Positions 6,506-15,435 of a stretch of DNA of 17,689 nt are shown here, piece after piece; position 1 is the stretch's first letter, and the number at the start of each line of letters is the position of its first letter. The notes beneath the pieces were generated by a model. That model saw only the letters and a program-made list of their open reading frames with translations. It was not told the origin of the DNA and searched no databases. The stretch spans positions 1 through 17,689 of the forward strand of contig CALXJN010000055.1 in the NCBI GenBank assembly GCA_944388635.1, read 5' to 3'. Both the position numbers and the translations under genes were made by a program. This DNA comes from an uncultured Clostridia bacterium. GTDB lineage: Bacteria; Bacillota; Clostridia; TANB77; CAG-508.

Positions 6506-7396
6506 ATGAGTAATAAATTTTTAAGTAATATTTCAAAAGTTATTATAATACTTGCCATAATTAGTGGACTTGTTTTTACATTTTCTGTATTTTCTAATGC
6601 TAATAATACGGAAGATAGCATAACAAGGAATGATGAAGAAGTCACTTATTTAGATACAAAACTTTTAAGTTTAATAAATTATTTAAACAATATAGATTTG
6701 CAAAATTATAAAGTAGTTTTGACAAAAGTTGAATCTGCAGAAAATTCATCTTCTAACGAGAATTCAGAGCAAGAACAAAAGAATAAAGACCAAGAAGATA
6801 GCACAGAAAGCGGAACAGATGCAAAGGAAACAGTTTTAAGCAAAATGGAACAAGAAACTATAATAGAAGAAAATACAGAAATAAATTGGAATGCAATAGA
6901 GGGGGAACTTGAAATACTTTGTTCTACATGGCCAAGTATTGTATTAGATTTATATAATCTGGAAATAGATTCAGAAAAAATATTAGAATTTAGTACTAAT
7001 TTAGATGAGGCAATAATAAATGTAAAAAAACAAGACAAAGCATTATCTTGCATGTATCTTGCAAAATTATATAGCTTTTTACCAGAATTTTTAGATAGAA
7101 CTCAGGGAGATGAAATAAAATTAAGAATACTAGAAACTAAAACTTATATAATTAATGCTTATGCTTTTGCTGAAACAAAAAATTGGACAAAAATGGGAGA
7201 AGAAATTGCAAAAGGAGAAAATATACTAACGAGTCTAGTAAATGATGTGAGAATAGTTGATGATACTAGAAAATACAATATAAATAAAGCATATATATTA
7301 GTAGAAGAATTAAAAAAATCTCTAAGTACACAGGACACAGAGATTTTTTATGTAAAATATAAAAATTTATTAGAACAACTAAACATCATAGACTAA
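6506..7396 (+). CDS. Membrane-anchored extracytoplasmic protein of unknown function
   Basis: The 296-residue product starts MSNKFLSNISKVIIILAIIS. One hydrophobic segment (about residues 11-31) acts as an anchor or signal; there is no lipobox Cys. A low-complexity Ser/Glu/Asn/Gln/Asp linker runs from about 77 to 105. The rest is a helical domain containing NWNAIEGELEILCSTWPSIV and LAKLYSFLPEFLDRTQGDE, resembling TPR-like helical pairs, though I cannot assign a family. Only a weak Shine-Dalgarno (AAAGG) precedes it. It overlaps the convergent YcxB-like gene by 4 bases at the stops. Confidence 0.82.
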   Translation: MSNKFLSNISKVIIILAIISGLVFTFSVFSNANNTEDSITRNDEEVTYLDTKLLSLINYLNNIDLQNYKVVLTKVESAENSSSNENSEQEQKNKDQEDSTESGTDAKETVLSKMEQETIIEENTEINWNAIEGELEILCSTWPSIVLDLYNLEIDSEKILEFSTNLDEAIINVKKQDKALSCMYLAKLYSFLPEFLDRTQGDEIKLRILETKTYIINAYAFAETKNWTKMGEEIAKGENILTSLVNDVRIVDDTRKYNINKAYILVEELKKSLSTQDTEIFYVKYKNLLEQLNIID

Positions 7397-7908
7397 AATT
7401 TACGTTTATATTTAAACTTAAATTTATTTCTAAGAAATTTAGAAAATTCTTCGGCAGTTCCAACGGAAAATGTTTTTTTAGATATAAGAAAAGCATTTTC
7501 TCTTGATACATAGAGGTAAAAGAAATCAGCTGTTTCAAATACTTTATGGAGCATAAAATATCTATAAATAAAAGAGCCGTTTTTATTTTCTACCTCAAAT
7601 GTTTTTTCATAAAAGCTGAAAGTGTTAGTATTATTAGTAGAAATCTTATCACTTTCAAGTTCTTTATTTACAACCATTCTTGGATGAATAATCCTGTAAA
7701 AAATAAAAATAATCAAAGCTACAGTTAAAATAACACCTTGAATTCTATTATAGCTTCCAAAAGATAAATAAATGCAAAGAATGAGCAAGGCGCTCCAAGC
7801 GATAGTATAAAGGACATAACTAAAATTATATGTTTTATTATGAAATTTCAAAAAATCAATGTAAGTATCTTGATTATATGTAGTTTTATTTTCAAAAAGC
7901 TTTTTCAT
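7393..7908 (-). CDS. YcxB-like membrane protein
   Basis: The start is the ATG at 7908 (MKKLFENKTTYNQDTYIDFL) with GGAGGAAAT ahead of it. The open frame continues upstream through the tRNA gene to 8202, which is accidental. The 171-residue product has two adjacent hydrophobic segments (about residues 30-72), then a cytosolic-looking C-terminal domain with HKVFETADFFYLYVSRENAF and LISKKTF. That pattern (a K-hydrophobic-E-T segment, YLY, then a lysine-rich turn) fits the YcxB-like C-terminal domain of Firmicutes. Function is unknown. Confidence 0.78.
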   Translation of the reverse strand: MKKLFENKTTYNQDTYIDFLKFHNKTYNFSYVLYTIAWSALLILCIYLSFGSYNRIQGVILTVALIIFIFYRIIHPRMVVNKELESDKISTNNTNTFSFYEKTFEVENKNGSFIYRYFMLHKVFETADFFYLYVSRENAFLISKKTFSVGTAEEFSKFLRNKFKFKYKRKF

Positions 7909-8040
7909 ATTTCCTCCAACACTAAGTATTATACCTCTAAACTTTATAAAAAGCAAGAAGATAGATTGTAAATAAGCTATTTTATTAAAATTAAACTTTA
8001 CAAAATTGGTAGACAACCGGAAAAAATGTAATATTTCATA

Positions 8041-8069
8041 TTGAAACCTTTCTAAAAATGTGATAAAAT
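8041..8069 (+). promoter_or_regulatory. Promoter for tRNA-Leu
   Basis: TTGAAA (8041-8046) and TAAAAT (8064-8069) have a 17-base spacer, with the last base of the -10 box 17 bases before the mature tRNA 5' end. Confidence 0.6.
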
Positions 8070-8086
8070 ATATAAATATTCTATAT

Positions 8087-8171
8087 GCGAGTATGCTGGA
8101 ATTGGCAGACAGGCACGTTTGAGGGGCGTGTGTGGTAACGCGTATGGGTTCAAGTCCCATTACTCGCACCA
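8087..8171 (+). tRNA. tRNA-Leu (anticodon GAG)
   Basis: Acceptor arms GCGAGTA and TACTCGC pair fully, followed by A73 and an encoded CCA. The D arm contains the A-GG core, the anticodon stem CACGT/GCGTG holds the loop TTGAGGG, giving anticodon GAG (reads CUC/CUU), and the T arm carries GGTTCAAGTCC. A long variable arm (TGTGGTAACGCGTA region) marks it as a class II tRNA, as expected for Leu. Total length is 85 bases. No other tRNA lies in the window, so it is a single-gene unit. Confidence 0.97.
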
Positions 8172-8186
8172 ATTTAAACAAAAACA

Positions 8187-8215
8187 TTGTATTTTCTGAC
8201 AATTTGCGATATAAT
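8187..8215 (+). promoter_or_regulatory. Promoter for pta-ackA
   Basis: TTGTAT (8187-8192) and a perfect TATAAT (8210-8215) have a 17-base spacer, 30 bases before the pta start codon and just after the tRNA. Confidence 0.6.
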
Positions 8216-8245
8216 TATATATAATTTATTTTCAAGGAGGATAAA

Positions 8246-9250
8246 ATGTCTTTTATCGAGGAAATTAAAAAAATAGCAAAAACTAGTATTAAAACTATCG
8301 TGTTACCAGAAGCTAATGATATAAGAACATTAGAAGCAACAGCTATAGTCTTAAAAGAAGAGTTTGCAAATATTATTTTAATCGGAAATGAGAAAGAAAC
8401 TTTAGAACTTGCAAAAACAAAAAATTTAGATATTTCAAAAGCTAAAATAATAGATCCTAAAAATTCAGATTATTATGAAGATTTTGTTCAAAAATTTTAT
8501 GAATTAAGAAAAGCAAAGGGAATGACTGAAGAAAAATCAAGAGAATTCATGTTAGATTCTGTATATTTCGGAATGATGATGGTAAAAGAGAATAAAGCAG
8601 ATGGATTGGTTTCAGGTGCAATTCATTCTTCTTCTGATACTCTTCGTCCTGCATTACAAATTTTGAAAACTGCACCGGGTACTAAACTTGTTTCTGCATT
8701 TTTTATAATGTGTGTTCCTAACTGTGAGTATGGAGAAAATGGAGTTTTTGTATTCGCGGATAGCGGATTAAATGCAAATCCTAATGCTGATGAATTGTCT
8801 GAAATTGCAATATCTTCTAGCAAGAGTTTTGAACAATTGGTAGGAAAAAAAGCAGAAGTTGCAATGCTTTCATATTCTACATATGGAAGTGCAAAATCTG
8901 AACTTATAGATAAAGTTGTTGAAGCTACTAGACTTGTAAAAGAAAAGGCACCAAACATTTCGGTTGATGGAGAATTACAACTTGATGCTGCACTAGTACC
9001 TGAAATTGCTAAAAGTAAAGCACCAGGCAGTCCTGTTGCCGGAAAGGCTAATACTTTAATATTCCCAGATTTAAACTGTGGAAATATTTCATATAAACTA
9101 GTACAAAGACTTGCGAAAGCAGAGGCATACGGTCCACTTTGTCAAGGTATTGCAAAACCTGTTAATGATTTGTCAAGAGGTTGTAGCAGTCAAGATATTG
9201 TAGGGGTTGTGGCAATTACTTGTGTTCAAGCCCAATCATTTGAAAAATAA
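8246..9250 (+). CDS. pta: Phosphate acetyltransferase
   Basis: Converts acetyl-CoA and phosphate to acetyl-phosphate, the first half of acetate-forming substrate-level phosphorylation. The 334 residues are the single-domain PTA/PTB form without the N-terminal regulatory domains of enterobacterial Pta. Visible family segments are KTIVLPEANDIRTLEA, the DGLVSGAIHSSSDTLRPALQ loop near residue 117, VFADSGLNANPNADELSEIA, and the C-terminal GKANTLIFPDLNCGNISYKL with AYGPLCQGIAKPVNDLSRGC. AAGGAGG precedes the ATG. ackA follows after 42 bases. Confidence 0.97.
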   Translation: MSFIEEIKKIAKTSIKTIVLPEANDIRTLEATAIVLKEEFANIILIGNEKETLELAKTKNLDISKAKIIDPKNSDYYEDFVQKFYELRKAKGMTEEKSREFMLDSVYFGMMMVKENKADGLVSGAIHSSSDTLRPALQILKTAPGTKLVSAFFIMCVPNCEYGENGVFVFADSGLNANPNADELSEIAISSSKSFEQLVGKKAEVAMLSYSTYGSAKSELIDKVVEATRLVKEKAPNISVDGELQLDAALVPEIAKSKAPGSPVAGKANTLIFPDLNCGNISYKLVQRLAKAEAYGPLCQGIAKPVNDLSRGCSSQDIVGVVAITCVQAQSFEK

Positions 9251-9292
9251 TAATATAAATTATATAACAAATTTAAGAAAGGAATTAAAAAA

Positions 9293-10489
9293 ATGAAGGT
9301 TTTAGTTTTAAACTCTGGTAGTTCTTCTTTAAAGTATCAATTGATTGATATGTCTAATGAAGAAGTTATGGCAAAGGGAAATTTTGAAAGAATAGGATTA
9401 GATAATTCTTTATTAACTCACAAGGTTGGAGATAATAAGTATAAAATTGAACATCCTGTTAAAAATCATGAAGAAGCCATAAAATTTGTATTAGAGCAAT
9501 TTACTCATCCAGAATATGGAGTAATTAGAGTACTTGGAGAAATTGATGCAGTAGGGCATAGATTAGTCCATGGAGGGGAAAAATTTTCACATTCTGTTAT
9601 AATTACTGATGAAGTTGTAAAACAAGTAAAAGAATGCAGTTCACTTGCTCCTTTACATAATCCAGCTGGAATTCTTGGAATCGAAGCTTGTGAAAGATTA
9701 ATGCCAGGTACTCCAATGGTTGGTGTATTTGATACAGCATTTCATCAAACAATGCCAATAGAGCATTATATATATCCAATACCATATGAATACTATGAAA
9801 AATACGGTATTCGTAAATATGGTTTCCATGGTACATCACATAGATTTGTTTCAGAAAGAGCAGCAGAATTAATGGGAGGACAAAGACCAGATTTAAAAAT
9901 GGTTACTTGCCACTTAGGACAAGGAGCAAGTTTAGCAGCTATAAAGGGTGGAAAATGCTTAGATACAAGTATGGGATTAACACCTCTTGCTGGTGTTCCT
10001 ATGGGTACTAGATGTGGAGATATAGATCCAGCTATTGTAAAATATCTTATGAATACAGAAAATTTAACAATTGATGAAGTTGATAATATTTTAAATAAAA
10101 AATCAGGAGCTTATGGTGTTTCAGGAGTAAGCCCAGATTTTAGAGACATAGAAGATGCAGCAGCTGCTGGAAATAAAAGAGCTCGTCTTGCGCTAGATAA
10201 TTATAATTATTTAGTTGCTCAATATATTGCAAGATATACAGTTACATTACAAGGATTAGATGCAATTGTTTTCACTGCTGGACTTGGAGAAAATGCGGGA
10301 ACAACAAGAAAAGGTGTATGCGACAATTTAAAATTCATGGGTGTAGAAATAGATGAGGAAAAGAATAAATCAAGAGAAAGAGAACTTGAACTTTCAACAC
10401 CAAATTCTAAGATAAGAGTATTTGTAGTGCTTACTAATGAAGAATTAGTAATCGCAAGAGATACAAAAGAACTTGTATCTAAAATGTAA
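9293..10489 (+). CDS. ackA: Acetate kinase
   Basis: Transfers phosphate from acetyl-phosphate to ADP, giving ATP and acetate. The 398-residue product is full length for the ASKHA-fold kinase. Motifs are the N-terminal NSGSSSLKYQL, GHRLVHGG, the FDTAFHQTMP loop with catalytic Asp, YGFHGTSHRFV, HLGQGAS and the adenosine-binding FTAGLGENAG. The start has AAAGGAATT upstream. It is co-oriented with pta and lies behind the same promoter; a hairpin follows. Confidence 0.98.
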   Translation: MKVLVLNSGSSSLKYQLIDMSNEEVMAKGNFERIGLDNSLLTHKVGDNKYKIEHPVKNHEEAIKFVLEQFTHPEYGVIRVLGEIDAVGHRLVHGGEKFSHSVIITDEVVKQVKECSSLAPLHNPAGILGIEACERLMPGTPMVGVFDTAFHQTMPIEHYIYPIPYEYYEKYGIRKYGFHGTSHRFVSERAAELMGGQRPDLKMVTCHLGQGASLAAIKGGKCLDTSMGLTPLAGVPMGTRCGDIDPAIVKYLMNTENLTIDEVDNILNKKSGAYGVSGVSPDFRDIEDAAAAGNKRARLALDNYNYLVAQYIARYTVTLQGLDAIVFTAGLGENAGTTRKGVCDNLKFMGVEIDEEKNKSRERELELSTPNSKIRVFVVLTNEELVIARDTKELVSKM

Positions 10490-10499
10490 AGATTATTGT

Positions 10500-10529
10500 A
10501 TTAGAGGTTAGATTAAGCTAACCTCTAAT
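10500..10529 (+). terminator. Terminator after ackA
   Basis: A perfect 12-bp inverted repeat ATTAGAGGTTAG/CTAACCTCTAAT with a 6-base loop sits 10 bases after the ackA stop. Only a short T stretch (GTTTAAAT) follows. Confidence 0.7.
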
Positions 10530-10565
10530 GTTTAAATATATTAATTTATAATAGGAGGAGAAAAA

Positions 10566-12077
10566 ATGGCAAAAATATTACCAGACATATCAAGAACTTT
10601 TAACGAATTTTTATTATTACCTAATTTAACAACAGAAGAATGTATACCAAATAACGTATCATTAAAAACACCTTTAGTTAAATTTAGAAAAGGGGAGGAG
10701 CCAAAATATTCTGCAAATATTCCAATGGTTTCTGCTATAATGCAATCTGTATCAGGAGAGAGAATGGGAGTTGCACTAGCTCGTGAAGGTGGACTTAGCT
10801 TCATATATGGTGCTCAATCAATTGAATCTCAAGCGCAAATGGTTTACCGTGTAAAAAAACATAAAGCGGGTTTTGTTATAAGTGATTCAAACGTAAAAAG
10901 TGGAACATCTTTAAGAGAAGTTATGGCCTTATCAAGAAAAACTGGTCATTCTACAGTTATAGTTACAGATGACGGAACAGCAACAGGAAAATTTTTAGGA
11001 ATTGTAACTGATAAAGATTATAGACCTTCTAAAGATAACCTAGATGCGCCAATTGATGATTATATGACTAAAGCAGAAGATACAATTTCAGCTTTAAAAG
11101 GTATAACTTTATCTGAGGCAAATGATATTATATGGAATAACAAAATTAATTGTTTACCTATACTTACACAAGAAGGAAATCTAAAATATTTAGTATTTAG
11201 AAGAGATTATGAAGAAAGAAAGAATAATCCAAATTCTTTGTTAGATGAGAATAAGAGATATATTGTTGGCGCTGGAATAAATACAAGGGATTATGAAGAG
11301 AGAATACCAGCCTTGGTTGATGCTGGAGTTGATATTCTATGTATGGATTCTTCTGACGGATATTCAATATGGCAAAAAAGAACTATTGATTTTGTCAGAG
11401 AAAGATATGGAGACAATGTAAAAATAGGTGCTGGAAATGTAGTAGATGCAGAAGGATTTAGATATTTAGCAGAAGCTGGTGCCGACTTTATAAAAGTTGG
11501 AGTAGGTGGAGGCTCAATTTGTATAACTAGAGAGACAAAAGGAATTGGACGTGGACAAGCAAGTGCATTAATAGATGTTGTTGCAGAAAGAAATAAGTAT
11601 TTCGAAGAAACAGGAATATATATACCAGTATGTTCTGACGGAGGCATAGTTCATGACCATCATATAACAATTGCTTTAGCTTTAGGTGCAGACTTTGTAA
11701 TGATGGGAAGATATTTTGCAAGATTTGATGAAAGCCCAACAAGAGTTTTAAAAATAGGTAATAACTATGTAAAAGAATATTGGGGAGAGGGCTCAAACCG
11801 TGCTAAGAATTGGCAAAGATACGATTTAGGTGGAGATAAGGATAAATTATCTTTTGAAGAAGGCGTTGACTCTTATATTCCATATGCTGGACCATTAAAA
11901 GATACTTTAGATGTAACAATACTTAAAATAAAATCAACTATGTGCAATTGTGGAGCAACTACAATCCCAGAACTACATCAAAAAGCAAGATTAACTTTAG
12001 TTTCAGATGTAAGCATATCAGAAGGAAAAGCACATGATGTAATTTTAAAAGAAATTGATAATTCTTATAAAAACTAA
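10566..12077 (+). CDS. guaB: IMP dehydrogenase
   Basis: Oxidises IMP to XMP with NAD+, the committed step to GMP. The 503-residue product has the (beta/alpha)8 barrel interrupted by a CBS-pair region at about residues 100-210 (FVISDSNVKSGTSLREVM to RRDYEERKNNPN). The catalytic loop is GGGSICITRETKG with the nucleophile at C319; MDSSDGYS and SDGGIVHDHHITIALALGAD supply the IMP site. The flap is EEGVDSYIPYAGPLKDT. The C-terminal part, with MCNCGATTIPELHQ, makes it slightly longer than B. subtilis GuaB. The ribosome binding site is AGGAGG. guaA, the next pathway step, is convergent on the other side of the terminator. Confidence 0.96.
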   Translation: MAKILPDISRTFNEFLLLPNLTTEECIPNNVSLKTPLVKFRKGEEPKYSANIPMVSAIMQSVSGERMGVALAREGGLSFIYGAQSIESQAQMVYRVKKHKAGFVISDSNVKSGTSLREVMALSRKTGHSTVIVTDDGTATGKFLGIVTDKDYRPSKDNLDAPIDDYMTKAEDTISALKGITLSEANDIIWNNKINCLPILTQEGNLKYLVFRRDYEERKNNPNSLLDENKRYIVGAGINTRDYEERIPALVDAGVDILCMDSSDGYSIWQKRTIDFVRERYGDNVKIGAGNVVDAEGFRYLAEAGADFIKVGVGGGSICITRETKGIGRGQASALIDVVAERNKYFEETGIYIPVCSDGGIVHDHHITIALALGADFVMMGRYFARFDESPTRVLKIGNNYVKEYWGEGSNRAKNWQRYDLGGDKDKLSFEEGVDSYIPYAGPLKDTLDVTILKIKSTMCNCGATTIPELHQKARLTLVSDVSISEGKAHDVILKEIDNSYKN

Positions 12078-12118
12078 AAAATAAAATTCTCTGGGTTAAC
12101 CAGAGAATTTTATTTTTT
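12076..12118. terminator. Strong bidirectional terminator
   Basis: A perfect 19-bp stem (12076-12094 with 12100-12118, core ATTCTCTGG/CCAGAGAAT) and 5-base loop, flanked by A-run and T-run, overlaps the guaB stop codon and lies 49 bases beyond the leftward gene's stop. It can end transcription from both sides. Confidence 0.88.
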
Positions 12119-12167
12119 GAGTTTGAACACAGAATTAATAAAATCTGGTCCAATATGTTCTTTAGTT

Positions 12168-13700
12168 TTATATTTCATCATGAGAATCATTATCTTTATT
12201 ATTTTCTTTTTCTTTTGTTTGAGGTTCTAAAGCTTCTTCCATAGTTTGCTTTAACGAAATAGTAAGTTCATTAAAGAATTCATAGTAATTTGCATCATAG
12301 TTATTTGAAGCAGGATTTGGAATATCGTCATATCTAATATATTTAGGTAGTAAGCTATCTCCAGTTGGGAATAACTCTTCACGCTTTTCATATAGTTCTC
12401 CTAAATATTTTGTATAAGCTTTAAATACGCTACTGTCTTTTGGAACCCTTGAAATTAATCTAAAGGCTTCATATAAATCATAAGGAGCAATTGTAACACG
12501 TCCACTTTCAAAATCATTTCCAGTTGTTTTTGCTATTGCACATTCTGGAGATATATGCATAATATGAGATAAAAAGCTTCTGCATTCCGCTAATAAACCT
12601 GTTGGATCTGAATATCTTTTTTCACCTTTTATTTTAGGAATACTTTTTAGTTTTACTCCTTTAGAAGGAAGTTTTGTATGTGCTGCATATCCAACATTAC
12701 CATCTCTATATTGCTCCATTGTTTGAACTTGACATTCAATTGGTAATTCTACTGTAGTTCCGTCAGTCATAAGTATTGATAAATTTAAGCCAATAAATTC
12801 TGCTCTATATCCGTTTTTTGTTGCTTTACGTTTTGTTCTTTCTGGATCATCTGATACAGAAATGCCTAAGCTATGTAGCAATTCACTATTTTCAAAAGTA
12901 TTCATTAAGTCTGAACGAATTTTATATAGAGAAACTTCATTTGAATAATTTTGACCAAGTTCTCTCAATAATTGCTGTATATTAACGTCGGTTATTTCAT
13001 AGATATCTTTTAATTCTAATGGAGCAGCAGCATCTTCAATAGTATCACTATATGCTTTAATATCACTTGATAATTTTTTACTCTTACTTTGATAATAAGC
13101 TCTTCTTGATGTTGCCTCTTGTGGGAAACATTTATATAATTGCCTAATTATGTCTGTACATCTCTTGCTATATTCTTCAAGAGTAATCTTAGATTGTTTT
13201 GACAAGAACTGATATGTTTCAGATATAAATGTCCTTACACGTTCTCTTTTTTCTATTAACTTTTGAAGCTCTGCATCTCCACCAGAATAAAATACAGAAT
13301 GTTCCGCTTCCGGAATTATCTTAAATCCTAAATAATCTGTAACTTGCTTTCCGTCTTTTTCAGGACGAGTAGCCCATTCTTCCATTTTAGTTTGTAAACT
13401 CTGGTCAGACTTATATCTTCTATATATCTGCAAAGGAAATGCATCTGGTGCATTTATTCTTTCATTTTCAAGAATAATTGCAGCCATAATATAATCAACT
13501 AGTTCTTGTACTTTAGGATCTTTAAATGCGATAAAGTTTTCATTTGGAGTATCTTTTACCAATGCTGCGAAATTCCTTAATTGCTCAATTTCAATTTCTT
13601 TTGCAGCAACATTTGGATCAAATTTTTCTTCTGTAGCTTCTTCTAATTGAGAAGGAGAAACTTCATATTTACTTCTAAATTTTTTTGCACTTTCATTCAT
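12168..13700 (-). CDS. Divergent RelA/SpoT-like nucleotidyltransferase-domain protein
   Basis: The start is the ATG at 13700 (MNESAKKFRSKYEVSPSQLE), which has GAAAGGAT about 8 bases upstream; 13718 is the alternative. The 510-residue product has no HD hydrolase, TGS or ACT domain. Patterns recall the (p)ppGpp synthetase fold: VTDYLGFKI (about 120-128, like the D-x-x-G-x-R strand), KNGYRAEFIGLNL (295-307, like the GYxSxH strand) and PIECQVQTMEQYRDG (320-334, like EIQIRT) followed by YAAHTK. The spacing between the first two is about 170 residues, far more than usual, filled by a helical insert. The Ser-x-His of the GYxSxH strand is replaced (YRAEF), so activity may differ or be lost. The C-terminal ~150 residues are unrecognised and end in an acidic/Lys tail. 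It lies directly downstream of guaA, so a link to GTP/GDP is plausible but inferred. Confidence 0.7.
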   Translation of the reverse strand: MNESAKKFRSKYEVSPSQLEEATEEKFDPNVAAKEIEIEQLRNFAALVKDTPNENFIAFKDPKVQELVDYIMAAIILENERINAPDAFPLQIYRRYKSDQSLQTKMEEWATRPEKDGKQVTDYLGFKIIPEAEHSVFYSGGDAELQKLIEKRERVRTFISETYQFLSKQSKITLEEYSKRCTDIIRQLYKCFPQEATSRRAYYQSKSKKLSSDIKAYSDTIEDAAAPLELKDIYEITDVNIQQLLRELGQNYSNEVSLYKIRSDLMNTFENSELLHSLGISVSDDPERTKRKATKNGYRAEFIGLNLSILMTDGTTVELPIECQVQTMEQYRDGNVGYAAHTKLPSKGVKLKSIPKIKGEKRYSDPTGLLAECRSFLSHIMHISPECAIAKTTGNDFESGRVTIAPYDLYEAFRLISRVPKDSSVFKAYTKYLGELYEKREELFPTGDSLLPKYIRYDDIPNPASNNYDANYYEFFNELTISLKQTMEEALEPQTKEKENNKDNDSHDEI

Positions 13701-13729
13701 AAACTCATATCCTTTCAATAACTTTCATG

Positions 13730-15268
13730 CTATTCCCATTCGATGGTTGCAGGTGGTTTAGATGTAATATCATAAACAACTCTATTAATATTTTTAATTT
13801 CATTTACGATTCTGCTAGAAACTTTTTCTAATATATCATAAGGTATTTTTGCCCAAGTAGCAGTCATAAAATCAGATGTTTCAACTGCACGTAAAGCTAA
13901 GGTGTAGTCATAAGTTCTGCCGTCTCCCATAACACCTACTGACTTTAAGTTTGTTAAAACGGCAAAATATTGATTTAATGTTCTATCTAGACCTGCTTTT
14001 GCAATTTCTTCTCTAAATATGTAATCAGCATCTTTTAATATTTCTAGTTTTTCATCAGTTATATCTCCAATTATTCTGATTGCAAGGCCAGGACCAGGGA
14101 ATGGTTGTCTATATACTAAATTTTCAGGAATGCCAAGTTCTAGCCCTGTTTTTCTAACTTCATCTTTAAATAAATCTCTTAAAGGTTCTATAATCTCTTC
14201 AAAATCTACATAGTCAGGTAGACCACCTACATTATGATGACTTTTTATTGTTTGTCCTTTTCCTGAGCCACCGCTTTCTATAACATCTGGATATATAGTT
14301 CCTTGTACTAGAAATTCTACTTTTCCTATCTTTTTAGCTTCTTCCTCAAATACTCTTATAAATTCCTCGCCGATAATTTTTCTCTTTTTTTCAGGCTCTG
14401 TAACACCAGCAAGTTTAGATAGGAATCTATCTTTAGCATTAACTCTTATAAGATTTATATCATATTGCTCTCTAAATACTTTTTCAACTTCGTCGCCTTC
14501 ATTTTTTCTAAGTAATCCATGGTCAACAAAGATGCATGTTAAATTTTTGCCTATAGCTTTGTTCAAAAGAACTGCTGCAACAGATGAATCAACTCCGCCA
14601 GATAGGGCACAAAGAGCTTTTTTATCTCCAATTTTTTCTCTTAATCTTTTTACTGAATCTTCAACAAATGAAGACATATTCCAATTTCTTTGACAACCAC
14701 AAATATCTAAGAAATTACTTATAATTTTTGTGCCATTTTTTGTGTGGTTAACTTCAGGGTGGAATTGTATGCCGTATATTTTTTTAGCGTCATTTGCCAT
14801 TCCAGCTATTGGGCAATGAGATGTATCTGCAATTTTTACAAATCCTTCTGGAAGTTTTTCCACGAAATCAGTATGACTCATCAAGCATTCATTTTGGTTA
14901 TCAAATTCCTTGAAAAGGGGAGAAGTATTGTCAAAATTGACTAAAGTTGTTCCATATTCTCTTTTTTCTGCTTTTTGTACATTTCCTCCTAGAGAATAGC
15001 TTATAAGTTGCATACCATAGCAGATACCAAGAATTGGTATACCTAACTCAAATATTTCTTTATCTACCATTGGAGCGTCTTTTTCATATACACTTGACGG
15101 ACCTCCTGTAAAGATAATTCCTTTTGGAGAAATTTCTTTTATTTTTTCTATGCTTGTATCAAAAGGTACTATTTCTGAGTAAACGTTACATTCTCTAACA
15201 CGTCTTGCAATTAATTGATTATATTGTCCATAAAAGTCAAGTATTAATATTTTTTCATTATCCTTCAT
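13730..15268 (-). CDS. guaA: GMP synthase (glutamine-hydrolysing)
   Basis: Aminates XMP to GMP using glutamine and ATP, in the cytosol. The 512 residues are full length. An N-terminal class I glutamine amidotransferase (about 1-190) has the nucleophile C83 in GICYGMQ and the partners H170/E172 in FHPEV. The ATP pyrophosphatase domain has the P-loop SGGVDSS (223-229). The C-terminal dimerisation/XMP domain includes QPFPGPGLAIRIIGD and ends in KPPATIEWE, the family terminus. AGGAAGG lies rather far (about 13 bases) before the ATG. The RelA/SpoT-like gene starts 29 bases past its stop, so the two probably share a transcript. Confidence 0.98.
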   Translation of the reverse strand: MKDNEKILILDFYGQYNQLIARRVRECNVYSEIVPFDTSIEKIKEISPKGIIFTGGPSSVYEKDAPMVDKEIFELGIPILGICYGMQLISYSLGGNVQKAEKREYGTTLVNFDNTSPLFKEFDNQNECLMSHTDFVEKLPEGFVKIADTSHCPIAGMANDAKKIYGIQFHPEVNHTKNGTKIISNFLDICGCQRNWNMSSFVEDSVKRLREKIGDKKALCALSGGVDSSVAAVLLNKAIGKNLTCIFVDHGLLRKNEGDEVEKVFREQYDINLIRVNAKDRFLSKLAGVTEPEKKRKIIGEEFIRVFEEEAKKIGKVEFLVQGTIYPDVIESGGSGKGQTIKSHHNVGGLPDYVDFEEIIEPLRDLFKDEVRKTGLELGIPENLVYRQPFPGPGLAIRIIGDITDEKLEILKDADYIFREEIAKAGLDRTLNQYFAVLTNLKSVGVMGDGRTYDYTLALRAVETSDFMTATWAKIPYDILEKVSSRIVNEIKNINRVVYDITSKPPATIEWE

Positions 15269-15435
15269 TATTTTATTTCATTCCTTCCTTAAAATTATAC
15301 TAAATATTATATCACGTTTTATAGTTTTATGTAAATAATTATATAGATATTTCATATAATTTATTTCAAAATATGAGTTGCAAAATTTACATAAATACAT
15401 AAAATGTATTAATATGATTTAAGGAGGATATTCTT

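Noticed and set aside
7909..8202. N-terminal extension of the YcxB-like gene running through the tRNA
   Set aside because: The frame is open by chance; the ATG at 7908 has a good ribosome binding site and the upstream part is antisense to tRNA-Leu.
15269..15435. Purine riboswitch or other leader ahead of guaA
   Set aside because: The spacer is almost pure A/T and I see no conserved aptamer core or terminator stem.
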